Source: Pirellulales bacterium (lineage in GTDB: Bacteria; Planctomycetota; Planctomycetia; Pirellulales; JALHLM01). From it: a stretch of 13,786 bases of DNA. Below, in pieces: positions 6,651-13,728 of the stretch. Position 1 is the first letter of the stretch, and the number at the start of each line of letters is the position of its first letter. Made by a program: the position numbers and the translations under genes. The stretch is taken from contig JALHLM010000103.1 in the NCBI GenBank assembly GCA_022844585.1, positions 1 to 13,786 on the forward strand, in the 5' to 3' direction. The notes below the pieces were generated by a model. That model was not told where the DNA came from, did not search any database, and worked only from the letters and a program-made list of their open reading frames with translations.

Positions 6651-6695
6651 CGACCCGCCGCCCACCCGAATCGTTCGCCCCCGCCAAATCGCGCC

Positions 6696-6911
6696 ATGGA
6701 CGACTTGTTTTGCCGCATTGAGCTGCACTCTGACGGCGTTGTGCTGGTGCGAGTACCGCCGGCCAATCCGCAGCTCGCCGACTCGATCCCCGACGCGGTG
6801 TTTTCCTTCCGCAAGGGCGATCCGCAATATGGCTATTGGCGGGCCCGCTACGATCTAGAACACGGCGGCGCCGACCAGCATGTGATGTCGGGCAGCGCTC
6901 AAACGCTTTAA
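6696..6911 (+). CDS. Small hypothetical protein (71 aa)
   Basis: The frame from ATG 6696 encodes 71 residues beginning MDDLFCRIELHSDGVVLVRV and ending DQHVMSGSAQTL. It is a balanced, soluble-looking sequence with alternating hydrophobic residues in the first half (beta strands) and an aromatic, charged second half containing QYGYWRARYDLEHGG. Third codon positions are GC-rich from the ATG onward, whereas the upstream part of the same open frame is not, which supports this start; no clear Shine-Dalgarno is present. There is no signal peptide or membrane segment. A stem-loop starts at the stop codon, consistent with a real transcription unit. I do not recognise a family. The gene is convergent with the M56-S41 gene. 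Confidence 0.6.
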   Translation: MDDLFCRIELHSDGVVLVRVPPANPQLADSIPDAVFSFRKGDPQYGYWRARYDLEHGGADQHVMSGSAQTL

Positions 6912-6939
6912 GCGGCGCCTCTTTCGAGACGCCGCTTAA
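6908..6939. terminator. Stem-loop between convergent genes, possible bidirectional terminator
   Basis: TTAAGCGGCG (6908-6917) pairs perfectly with CGCCGCTTAA (6930-6939). Inside, TCT/AGA can close a TTCG tetraloop (6923-6926). The stem overlaps the stop codon of the small + gene and lies 29 bases past the stop of the minus-strand M56-S41 gene, so it could serve both. No T-run follows in either direction, so termination strength is uncertain. Confidence 0.5.
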
Positions 6940-6968
6940 GGGTCAATGATTGGTTTCGGCAATTCTTG

Positions 6969-9545
6969 CTATTGGCCGATCGAGGCGTCCAGCTCGCGCA
7001 GTTCCCGGCTGACTTCTTCGAGCTTGGAGACGAGTTCTCCGCGACGCGATGCCAGTTCGCGTTCCGTGACATAGGAACGCATCTCCGCGAGCGTGCGGCC
7101 CGTCGCCTGGAACTGGCCTTTCTCCAGGCGATGAATCATCGCCTGCCAACCGGCCGCCAGCTGCGGGTCCAATTGTTGAAACGCCGCGTTGTCGACGCTC
7201 GGCAGCGAAGCGCCCTCGGCGGGAGTCGCGGTAGCCAGCGACAAGCGTTCGCGTCCCTTCAGGTCCTGCAAGAAACGTTCATTTTGCGCCCTGCTCATCG
7301 GCACGAAGTAGCCTTCGTCCGGATCGACGCCCCAGGTCGCTTCGCCGGGCCGCTTGTGAATGTTGCGGCCGCCCGGCAAGTGATAGAACGCGGTGGTCAA
7401 GCGAATGCCAGTGCCGTCCTCCAAGCGCACGAGCTCTTGCACGGAGGCCTTGCCATGCGTGCGCGAACCGACCACCACGGCGCAATGGTTGGCCTGTAGC
7501 GCGCCGGAGACGATCTCGGCGCTCGAAGCCGTGTATTCATTCACGAGCACGACCAACGGCAGTGCTGGCGCAGCGGGAGCGTCCCCTTCGCCGATCTTCT
7601 GTTCGCTGCCGTCGCGACCACGCAGCGTGACGATCTCGCCGGTCGGCGCGAAGAGCCTCACGACGTCGATCGATTGCGCCATCAGTCCGCCAGGGCAGTA
7701 ACGAAGGTCGAGGATCAGTCCCTTCAAGGGCTCGCGGGCAGCGGCCATCGCGTCACGCACTTCGGCCGCGGTCTCCGCGCCAAACTGCGTGATGCGGAGA
7801 TAGCCAATCTTGTGCTGAGCGTCCAGCACGTAGTCCCATTTGTCATTGCCGCCGCGAATGTATCCTTGCACCGTCGGCAGCTTGAACGCGGCGCGCACGA
7901 TTTCCACCGTGGCTCGCGATCCGTCGCCACGCTGAACGAGTAGCTTCACCTTTGAATCGGCCGGGCCCATGATGCGCGACGCGACTTGTTGGAGATCGTC
8001 GCCCGCCGCGGTCCCGTCGATTTCGACGATCACGTCGCCCGGACGCACGCCGGCTTTGAGCGCCGGAGAGTTTTCTAATGGCGTCGCCACCGTGGGACGG
8101 CCGTCGCGCATTTCGAGTTGTGCGCCGATGCCGCTGAGCGCGCCTTTGATCTGCCGCTCAAGTTGAGCCAGTTCGGCCGCGGTCATGACTTCGGAATGCG
8201 GATCGTTGAGCGCGTCGACCATCCCGCGCATCGCACCGCGGACGAGGCTCGCCTCATCCGGCGCGGTGACGTACCGCTTGGTGACGTGCTCTTGCAGTTC
8301 GGCGAGTGCGCCCGGCGCAACGCCATTCTGCTCGGCCGCTGGTGCGGCGGCTTGGTGGACCACCATCCGTTCGATTTCACGAGCCATGGCTTGGCTGCGG
8401 AAGCCTGCTTCCGCCCGACGCGGCGTGGCCGTGTACGAGGCGACCGGCACGATGACAATCGCGGCGACGGCAATACCGGCCAAAGCGCCGCGTTGCGACA
8501 GCGCGCGGCGATTCACCTGGTCGTTGAGAATGGCCGTCACGCGGCGTTCCATGCGCGAGCGATCCGCCATGGCCAGCGCCACGGCCGCGGCCCAGCGCTG
8601 TGGGGCGAGTCCGGCCGCCACCGCGACGAGGTGCTCGGCGTAATCCGGGGCCTGGCAACCATCGGCCAGCACGCGGTCGTCGCAGGCCTGCTCTTGTTCG
8701 CGGCGTAGTTGTTTGTAGGCGATCCAGGCGAGGGGTTGATACCAGTACATCGCCCGGCAAATCTGCACGAGCCATTGCGTGGCGCAATCCGCACGCGAGA
8801 CATGCGCCAACTCGTGCAGCAGGACCATGCGCAGTTGCGCGGCGCTCCAGGAGCGGGCCGAAACCGGCAACAGCACGGCCGGGCGAAAGACGCCCCAGGT
8901 CATCGGGACCTGGCGCGCATCGCTTTCCAGCAAACGCACGTCGCGCCGGCAGCCGAGCCGGGACTTCGCGTCGTCGAAGATGGCGAGTAACCGCGCGTCT
9001 TCGACGTTCCGCGCACGGCGGCCCAGTCGAGCCAGGCTGATTGCTCCGCCCAACAGCGGCAGCAGCATGCCCACGACGCCGATCAACCAGGCGCTCACGA
9101 CGATCGTCGCCCACGGCCATGGCTGGGCAGGTTTCACCGGTGCCACAGCCGGCGCCACGATCGGCGCGGCGGCAGTCTCCGAGGATTGCGATGCCAAGAG
9201 CGTTTCTTTCCACGGCGCGGTGCTTGCCGTGGCGTCGGCCGTGACGGTGTTTTCTTCTGCGCCTTGATCCAGGGCTGCTAATTCCAATGGCGCTTCGGCT
9301 GCCGACGCATGGTCGCCCAACGACACGTGCCAATTGGGCAACGTCGTCGACATCATCGGCAACAGGCCTGCGCCGACGAAGGCGGCCAGCCAGACGAAAT
9401 GCCGCGTCGCCGCGCTGGCGTTGCGCAGGCAGGCGGTCGCCCCGATCGCGGCGGCGAAGATCAACGTCGCGCGCAGGGCCAGGTCCGCCAGCCACCAGGC
9501 CGTCGGCGCCCAACTCGCGTTTTCCGCGGTCAGCCAATCGTTCAT
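6969..9545 (-). CDS. M56 (BlaR1-type) metallopeptidase fused to PDZ and S41 C-terminal processing protease
   Basis: The protein is 858 residues. TM segments lie at about 24-40, 50-66 and 146-172. The M56 zinc site HELAH is at 244-248, with EQACDD (285-290) giving the third ligand, followed by a further TM at about 354-371. This is the BlaR1/MecR1 signalling layout. Beyond it, in place of a penicillin-binding sensor, come an S41 N-terminal helical part (about 385-465), a PDZ domain (about 470-550, with the GVRPGDVIVEIDG loop at 499-511) and an S41 peptidase core. The S41 core carries NEYTASSAEI (669-678) with Ser674 and SRTHGK (694-699) with Lys699, the 25-residue Ser-Lys spacing of CtpA-type enzymes. 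A charged helical tail covers about 815-858. It overlaps the upstream blaI-like gene by ATGA. It probably senses and cleaves exported substrates and releases BlaI repression; the signal is unknown. Both active sites look intact. Confidence 0.88.
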   Translation of the reverse strand: MNDWLTAENASWAPTAWWLADLALRATLIFAAAIGATACLRNASAATRHFVWLAAFVGAGLLPMMSTTLPNWHVSLGDHASAAEAPLELAALDQGAEENTVTADATASTAPWKETLLASQSSETAAAPIVAPAVAPVKPAQPWPWATIVVSAWLIGVVGMLLPLLGGAISLARLGRRARNVEDARLLAIFDDAKSRLGCRRDVRLLESDARQVPMTWGVFRPAVLLPVSARSWSAAQLRMVLLHELAHVSRADCATQWLVQICRAMYWYQPLAWIAYKQLRREQEQACDDRVLADGCQAPDYAEHLVAVAAGLAPQRWAAAVALAMADRSRMERRVTAILNDQVNRRALSQRGALAGIAVAAIVIVPVASYTATPRRAEAGFRSQAMAREIERMVVHQAAAPAAEQNGVAPGALAELQEHVTKRYVTAPDEASLVRGAMRGMVDALNDPHSEVMTAAELAQLERQIKGALSGIGAQLEMRDGRPTVATPLENSPALKAGVRPGDVIVEIDGTAAGDDLQQVASRIMGPADSKVKLLVQRGDGSRATVEIVRAAFKLPTVQGYIRGGNDKWDYVLDAQHKIGYLRITQFGAETAAEVRDAMAAAREPLKGLILDLRYCPGGLMAQSIDVVRLFAPTGEIVTLRGRDGSEQKIGEGDAPAAPALPLVVLVNEYTASSAEIVSGALQANHCAVVVGSRTHGKASVQELVRLEDGTGIRLTTAFYHLPGGRNIHKRPGEATWGVDPDEGYFVPMSRAQNERFLQDLKGRERLSLATATPAEGASLPSVDNAAFQQLDPQLAAGWQAMIHRLEKGQFQATGRTLAEMRSYVTERELASRRGELVSKLEEVSRELRELDASIGQ

Positions 9546-9937
9546 GACTCAGTCCCCGATTTGCGTGTTTTGTTGATGAGGGCTGCCAGACGCTTCAACT
9601 CGTCTGGTTTGAGATCGCTGGAAACATCGGTCAGATGGGCCGCCAGGGCGTGCTCCATCGAGCCTTCGAAAAACGTGTCGAGCACCCGGCGGAGCGCGCT
9701 CTTGCCGGCCGCGCCGCGCGGACGACTGGGGCGATACACGTACTTGATGCCCTGCTGTTCGTGCGTGAGGTGCCCCTTCTCTTCCAGAATGCGGAGCAGC
9801 GTGCGGACCGCGGTTTTACTGGGTGGGTCCGGCAGCAGCCGGGCCACTTCGGCGGCCGAGGCGGCGCCGCGGGCGTAGACGACATCCATGATTTGCCGCT
9901 CGCGGCGGCTCAAATGTTCTTCGTGCGGAACAGACAT
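9542..9937 (-). CDS. BlaI/MecI/CopY-family transcriptional repressor
   Basis: The protein is 131 residues, the normal BlaI length. A winged helix-turn-helix occupies about 8-70: LSRRERQIMDVVYARGAASA, then AEVARLLPDPPSKTAVRTLL with the recognition helix, then a wing ending GIKYVYRP. A C-terminal dimerisation helix region follows (SALRRVLDTFFEGSMEHALA). These repressors bind dyads as dimers and are inactivated by cleavage triggered by a BlaR1-type M56 protein, which is encoded immediately downstream with a start/stop ATGA overlap at 9542-9545. The ATG at 9937 gives the family N-terminus (MSVPHEEHLSRRE); the frame extends to 10057, but that part is low-complexity Arg/Pro and unlike the family. 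There is no clear Shine-Dalgarno. Expression probably comes from the TTGACA-N17-TAAATT promoter at 10100-10128 and is likely autoregulated. Confidence 0.88.
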   Translation of the reverse strand: MSVPHEEHLSRRERQIMDVVYARGAASAAEVARLLPDPPSKTAVRTLLRILEEKGHLTHEQQGIKYVYRPSRPRGAAGKSALRRVLDTFFEGSMEHALAAHLTDVSSDLKPDELKRLAALINKTRKSGTES

Positions 9938-10094
9938 GGGCTTGGTCGAGCGCCTCCGAAAAAGGCCAGGAAGCCGCCGGCGAACGGCGACTTCCAGGGA
10001 GAAAGCACATTCCCCCGCCAGCCCAGGCGACGCCACGCCCCGTGGTGTTGCCGGCACAGTCCGCGGCGCGCCAGGCGCACGGCGGGCGAATGTG

Positions 10095-10149
10095 CCAAAA
10101 ATTTAACCTGCGACGGCGGGCGTGTCAAGAGAAGTGGTTAAATTTTTGG
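10095..10149. promoter_or_regulatory. 14-bp inverted repeat bracketing the promoter, candidate BlaI operator
   Basis: CCAAAAATTTAACC (10095-10108) and GGTTAAATTTTTGG (10136-10149) are exact reverse complements separated by 27 bases. One arm covers the -10 box; the other lies eight bases upstream of the -35. This AT-rich pair stands out in GC-rich DNA. Two half-operators on either side of the promoter would suit a dimeric repressor such as BlaI. The classic TACA/TGTA core of beta-lactamase operators is not evident, so the repressor assignment is inference. Confidence 0.5.
10100..10128 (-). promoter_or_regulatory. Predicted sigma-70-type promoter of the blaI-M56/S41 operon
   Basis: On the minus strand, a perfect -35 TTGACA (10128-10123) is followed by exactly 17 bases and a -10 TAAATT (10105-10100). 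Transcription would begin near 10093 and leave a leader of about 155 bases before the ATG at 9937. The -10 lies inside one arm of the flanking inverted repeat. Confidence 0.6.
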
Positions 10150-10176
10150 TGCCGTACCGAAAATGGGAGGAGGACT

Positions 10177-11133
10177 TCAGCACTGTTGGTTTTGAATTCG
10201 CCGACGGGCGGCGAGTGCCCCGATAGCGGCGACACTTAGTAGCGCGAAGGAGTTCGGCTCCGGCACCGGCGTGGCAATGAAAGCAGCCTGGGCCAATCCC
10301 TGATCTGTTTCGTAAAAGTAAGTCCCGACAATTTGATCGAGGTCGTTGATGCCGTAAGGTTGAGTGTTATGGGCGCCGGGAACGGCGATCTCCTCGATTT
10401 CGCCCGTCGGCGCGCGCACAAAGCCATGTATTCCCTCGCTCGGCGAGTACCAAAGGCCGGCGATCCGTCCCCGATTGTTGATCCCGAAAAACTGCGTCTG
10501 CGTGGCGCCAGGAATCTCAATCACGCTCGACGAGCCGTTGTTCGTGTCAAGCACGTATCCGACAATGCCGTCCGTGCCTGAAACAATGCCGTGATCGTTG
10601 ATGCCGATGCCGACTCCATTAAGAACGCCGGGTACATCGAAGTATCGCAAATCGCCGTTTGGTTCACGAACGAACGTGTCGTAGCGACCTGTACCCGGAA
10701 CAGAACGTCCGCCGACGATCTGCCCCAAGTCATTGATGTCACCTACAAAATAGCCCTCGCGACTGGGAATATCAAAATCCCGGAAGGCGCCGTCCGCCTC
10801 GCGAATGAATCCTCGATTCTCTGGCGTATCGCGGCCGCGCATGACGCCGACAACCTGACTGCGATTGTTCATGCCCTGCGGTAAGGTTTGTATGCTGTCA
10901 GGAAAATCAATGAGTTCTAGGTTGCCGTGATTGTCGCGGTAGAATCCTTGGAAGACAAAGCGCGGCAGCGTGGCGTAGCCGCCGACATTGCCAAGGTTGT
11001 CTATGCCAGTGGGAACGGTACTAGTTGCGCCCGGAAACTCGAACACTTCATAGACGTAAGGGAACGCGAATGCCGGAGCCGCGGAGTTGGCCACGGCCAA
11101 CATCGCGATGAACCTCAAGATTGTCTTGGACAC
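10177..11133 (-). CDS. PEP-CTERM-anchored exported protein with six HAF repeats
   Basis: The protein is 318 residues when started at GTG 11133, which gives a compact signal peptide (MSKTILRFIAMLAV..., cleavage after AFA at residue 23). Six HAF-type motifs of form G(I/M)(N/D)(D/N)xGxIxG lie at 43-52, 87-96, 132-141, 177-186, 217-226 and 261-270, spaced 40-45 residues apart, consistent with a beta-propeller or solenoid. Each is preceded by a strand ending in a F.. or I..PG turn (FEFPG, FDVPG, IEIPG, IAVPG). The C-terminus is VPEPNSFALL (290-299), a hydrophobic helix and RRR (310-312), the PEP-CTERM sorting signal cut by an exosortase, so the protein is exported and processed at the cell surface. 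The exosortase gene is not in the window. Upstream in-frame starts would extend the protein, but those residues do not look like a signal peptide. Function is unknown. Confidence 0.82.
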   Translation of the reverse strand: MSKTILRFIAMLAVANSAAPAFAFPYVYEVFEFPGATSTVPTGIDNLGNVGGYATLPRFVFQGFYRDNHGNLELIDFPDSIQTLPQGMNNRSQVVGVMRGRDTPENRGFIREADGAFRDFDIPSREGYFVGDINDLGQIVGGRSVPGTGRYDTFVREPNGDLRYFDVPGVLNGVGIGINDHGIVSGTDGIVGYVLDTNNGSSSVIEIPGATQTQFFGINNRGRIAGLWYSPSEGIHGFVRAPTGEIEEIAVPGAHNTQPYGINDLDQIVGTYFYETDQGLAQAAFIATPVPEPNSFALLSVAAIGALAARRRIQNQQC

Positions 11134-11288
11134 GGTGCATAATTCCGGAGTGTTGTTCAAGACGTCGCCAATGCGCGCCGTTTCTCGGCAGCAAACACGT
11201 GGCATCCGTACGCTTTGGGCGTTAGGATATGCCCAAACGAGCGCCCTCGCCACTTTTTTTTGCCGATTCAGGCGGAGTTTCCCTACCC

Positions 11289-12527
11289 ATGCGTCGCCCC
11301 CTACATCTGCTGGCCGGTTGTTGCCTTGCGGCACTTTCCCTTATCCTGACGGCCTGCGAGCCGGCGAAGCCGGTTGCTACTGGTCCCGTGGAAGTGCCGA
11401 GCGATCCGCTCGGCGCCCCCGCTGCGGAGACCGGCGCCGCGTCCACGAAATCGGAGAGTGAGCCCACGATGAAGATGACCAAGGAACCGTTCGGCAAGAC
11501 CGCCGAGGGCGAGGAAGTCGATCTCTACACGCTGACCAATGCCAACGGGATGCGGGTGAAGGTCATGAGCTACGGCGCGATCGTCGTCAGCGTCGAAGTG
11601 CCCGACCGCGACGGCAAGCTGGCCAACGTGAACCTCGGCTTCGACAACCTCGACATGTACTTGAAGGGGCACCCGTACTTCGGCGCGACGATCGGCCGCT
11701 ATGGCAATCGCATCGCCAAGGGAAAGTTCACGCTCGACGGCAAGGAATACACGTTGGCCGTCAACAACGGCCCGAACCATCTGCACGGCGGGTTGAAAGG
11801 TTTCGACAAGGTCGTGTGGAAGTTCACCGACGAGAACGGCACGCGCGCCGGGGGCAAATTGAAAACCGTGGGGCCGACGTTCCATCACACGAGCCCCGAT
11901 GGCGACGAAGGCTATCCCGGCAAGTTCGACGTCTGGGTGTCCTACGTGCTGACCGACGACAACGCGCTCCAAATCCATTACCTGGCCGAGACCGACAAGC
12001 CGACCGTCTTCAGTCTCACCAATCACTGCTACTGGAACCTGGCCGGCGCGGGCAATGGCGACGTGCTGAAGCAAGAGCTCATGCTGAACTGCGACAAGTA
12101 TCTGCCGATCGACGCGACGCAGATTCCGCTCGGCGAAGAGCGCGACGTCACCGGCACGCCGATGGATTTCCGTAAGCAAACGGCAATCGGCGCGCGAATC
12201 GCCGAGGTCGAAGGGGGCGGCTACGACCACTGTTACGTGATCAACGGCTACGACGGCAAGTCGCCGCAGTTGGCGGCCCGCGTGGTTGATCCCGCCAGTG
12301 GGCGCGTGATGGAAATCACGACGACCGAGCCCGGCATCCAGCTTTACACCGGCAACGGTCTCGGCGACGACGCCGGCAGCGCACACGCCGGCAAGCACGG
12401 CGCTTTCTGCCTGGAAACGCAACACTACCCGGATTCGCCGAACCAACCGAAGTTTCCGAGCGTCGTGCTCAAGCCGGGCGAGCAGTACCAAAGCTCCACG
12501 GTGCATCGGTTCTCGGTGCAGAAGTAG
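11289..12527 (+). CDS. galM: Aldose 1-epimerase (mutarotase), lipoprotein form
   Basis: The protein is 412 residues: an N-terminal lipoprotein signal with a canonical LTAC lipobox (Cys23), a linker of about 38 residues, and a complete galactose mutarotase domain from about 64 to 410. Mutarotase interconverts alpha and beta anomers of aldoses. Active-site features are all visible: GRYGNRI (136-142, Arg141), NHLHGG (163-168, His166), TNHCYWNL (244-251, His246), GYDHCY (311-316, Asp313) and LETQHYPDSPNQ (375-386, Glu376 as the general base). The export signal means it acts on sugars outside the cytoplasm, as several planctomycete mutarotases appear to. The ATG at 11289 is chosen because it begins the signal peptide; the in-frame ATG at 11229 would add 20 residues (MPKRAPSPLF...) before it. 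The PEP-CTERM gene is divergent, with 155 bases between starts; the KaiC-like gene follows 72 bases downstream. Confidence 0.9.
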   Translation: MRRPLHLLAGCCLAALSLILTACEPAKPVATGPVEVPSDPLGAPAAETGAASTKSESEPTMKMTKEPFGKTAEGEEVDLYTLTNANGMRVKVMSYGAIVVSVEVPDRDGKLANVNLGFDNLDMYLKGHPYFGATIGRYGNRIAKGKFTLDGKEYTLAVNNGPNHLHGGLKGFDKVVWKFTDENGTRAGGKLKTVGPTFHHTSPDGDEGYPGKFDVWVSYVLTDDNALQIHYLAETDKPTVFSLTNHCYWNLAGAGNGDVLKQELMLNCDKYLPIDATQIPLGEERDVTGTPMDFRKQTAIGARIAEVEGGGYDHCYVINGYDGKSPQLAARVVDPASGRVMEITTTEPGIQLYTGNGLGDDAGSAHAGKHGAFCLETQHYPDSPNQPKFPSVVLKPGEQYQSSTVHRFSVQK

Positions 12528-12599
12528 CGTCAGCGAATCGAATATCCGTTGACCGTTCATCCTTGAACCCCGAATTGCATATTCCTGTCACTTCCCTCC

Positions 12600-13481
12600 A
12601 TGCGACTTTCCACCGGCGTACCCGGCCTTGATGCATTGCTTGGCGGCGGGTTGTTGCCGGGGACGTTGACCGTGGTCGTGGGAGCGACCGGAATCGGCAA
12701 AACGCAGCTCGGGCTACAATTCGCAGACGCCGGGTCGAAGCAGGAAGGCCGGCGCGGCGTGCTGTTCGATATGAGTTCGCGCGGCGATTCGCAGAGCCAC
12801 GCCGAATATGCGCGGCGGATGTTCGATTGGCGGATCGGGCCGGTTCACTCGGAACGCGAGGCGACGCCCGACGAGATTTTCGATCCGTCTTCGCCGCTAG
12901 GCGACTATCTGCGGGTGTTCGAATACTCCGGCCGTCGCGTCACGCGGCGCGACTTGGGCATGGAGGCCTGGCAGGACTGGCAGGCGGAGTTGGCGAAGAA
13001 GCTCGGCGTGACGATTGGCTTCTTCTATCGCCATTTTCTCCGCGGTGTGCGCCGCGCAGTGATCGACGGCATCGAACCGGTTGATCGCCCCAGCGATTCG
13101 ATCCAATTCGAGTTGTTCGAGTACGTCTATCATCAGATACTGCGCAAAGATCCCGATTGGGTCGCGCGCGATCTCTTGCGCGAGCACTACCGCGCGTATA
13201 CCGAGCAAGCCGCCGCGCAGAGTTACGCGGTGAGCGATATTGGGTGCGTGCTGCTCTACACGACGCACGAGACGATGCTGGAGCGACTCATCGATCGCCC
13301 GCTCGACGAGGGCGACATCCTCTCGAACGCCAACACGGTGATCCTGATGGGCAAACTCCGCGATGGCCTCAAAACGACGCGAGCGCTCTACATCCCCAAA
13401 CACCGCGGCAGCGCCGCCGCCGAGGGACTGTTCGAATTCGAGATCGGCGAACGTGGTCTGCGCGTGAAACCGTCCGCATGA
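12600..13481 (+). CDS. KaiC/RecA-superfamily ATPase, single domain
   Basis: The protein is 293 residues. The opening LSTGVPGLDALLGGGLLPGT (3-22) is the KaiC/RadA-type start. Walker A follows as GATGIGKT (28-35) and Walker B as RRAVIDGIEP (151-160). The end IPKHRGSAAA...FEFEIGERGLRV (265-289) matches the closing part of KaiC domains, so the fold is complete. The segment after the second strand reads VLFDMSSRGDS (54-64), where KaiC proteins usually have EE as catalytic glutamates; these are missing. Between about 90 and 145 and again at 165-210 there are insertions rich in charged and aromatic residues. Such stand-alone ATPases act in signalling or nucleic-acid transactions; the partner is unknown. 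The ATG at 12600 is immediately before the KaiC consensus, with no clear Shine-Dalgarno. It shares strand with the mutarotase gene, with which it may be co-transcribed. Confidence 0.78.
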   Translation: MRLSTGVPGLDALLGGGLLPGTLTVVVGATGIGKTQLGLQFADAGSKQEGRRGVLFDMSSRGDSQSHAEYARRMFDWRIGPVHSEREATPDEIFDPSSPLGDYLRVFEYSGRRVTRRDLGMEAWQDWQAELAKKLGVTIGFFYRHFLRGVRRAVIDGIEPVDRPSDSIQFELFEYVYHQILRKDPDWVARDLLREHYRAYTEQAAAQSYAVSDIGCVLLYTTHETMLERLIDRPLDEGDILSNANTVILMGKLRDGLKTTRALYIPKHRGSAAAEGLFEFEIGERGLRVKPSA

Positions 13482-13620
13482 AATAATGCGCGGGGTGCCT
13501 GGGGCAGGGGCGAAGTGAAACGTACTCGAATCGCAACCGCTGGGGCATCACGACACGTGCCATCATGATTTAACGAAGCCCCAGTGCGTTCAACTTTAGC
13601 CATACTGCAACTGAGCGCCC

Positions 13621-13716
13621 CATCCCCAGATAGGGATGAAGGCTCGTGGCTCCGAGGGTACAAGCGAGTGTAGGGCGATGAGGCCTGAACCCAGACCCTT
13701 TTGGGAGCAACGAGCC
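13621..13716 (+). ncRNA. Candidate IS110 left-end structured RNA (bridge-RNA-like)
   Basis: Directly upstream of the IS110-type coding start, a small hairpin CATCCC/GGGATG (13621-13626, 13633-13638) precedes a long imperfect hairpin. GGCTCGTGGCTCC (13641-13653) pairs with GGAGCAACGAGCC (13704-13716) with one mismatch. The stem continues as GAGGGT (13654-13659) with ACCCTT (13695-13700), leaving three bulged bases and a 35-base apical region. In IS110-group elements the left-end non-coding DNA is known to encode a bridge RNA made of a 5' hairpin and two looped stems that specify target and donor DNA. Position and shape fit, but expression and the loop sequences cannot be verified here. Confidence 0.38.
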
Positions 13717-13728
13717 AGGTCAAGTGTA

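Larger units (their letters stand above)
6358..6695. other. Divergent intergenic region with dyads, no gene seen
   Basis: This 338-base region separates the esterase (-) from the small hypothetical gene (+). It contains a 9-bp hairpin at 6474-6494 and a bulged 12-bp dyad at 6612-6650. I cannot support a coding frame: the frames crossing it lack starts with ribosome binding sites and lack the third-position GC bias of neighbouring genes. Promoters for both flanking genes should be here, but I find no convincing -35/-10 pair. Confidence 0.55.

Noticed and set aside
6384..6695. Upstream part of the open frame containing the 71-residue gene
   Set aside because: It crosses palindromic intergenic DNA, lacks the local codon bias and has no start with a ribosome binding site.
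8377..9537. Minus-strand open frame of 386 codons inside the M56-S41 gene
   Set aside because: It is a shifted reading of the M56 region, rich in Arg and Gly, with no domain.
9938..10057. N-terminal extension of the BlaI frame
   Set aside because: The added 40 residues are low-complexity and basic, unlike BlaI N-termini, and the ATG at 9937 gives the family-typical start.
11301..12560. Long minus-strand open frame (419 codons) opposite the mutarotase gene
   Set aside because: It is antisense to a complete, motif-rich mutarotase and has no recognisable domain; such frames are common opposite GC-rich genes.
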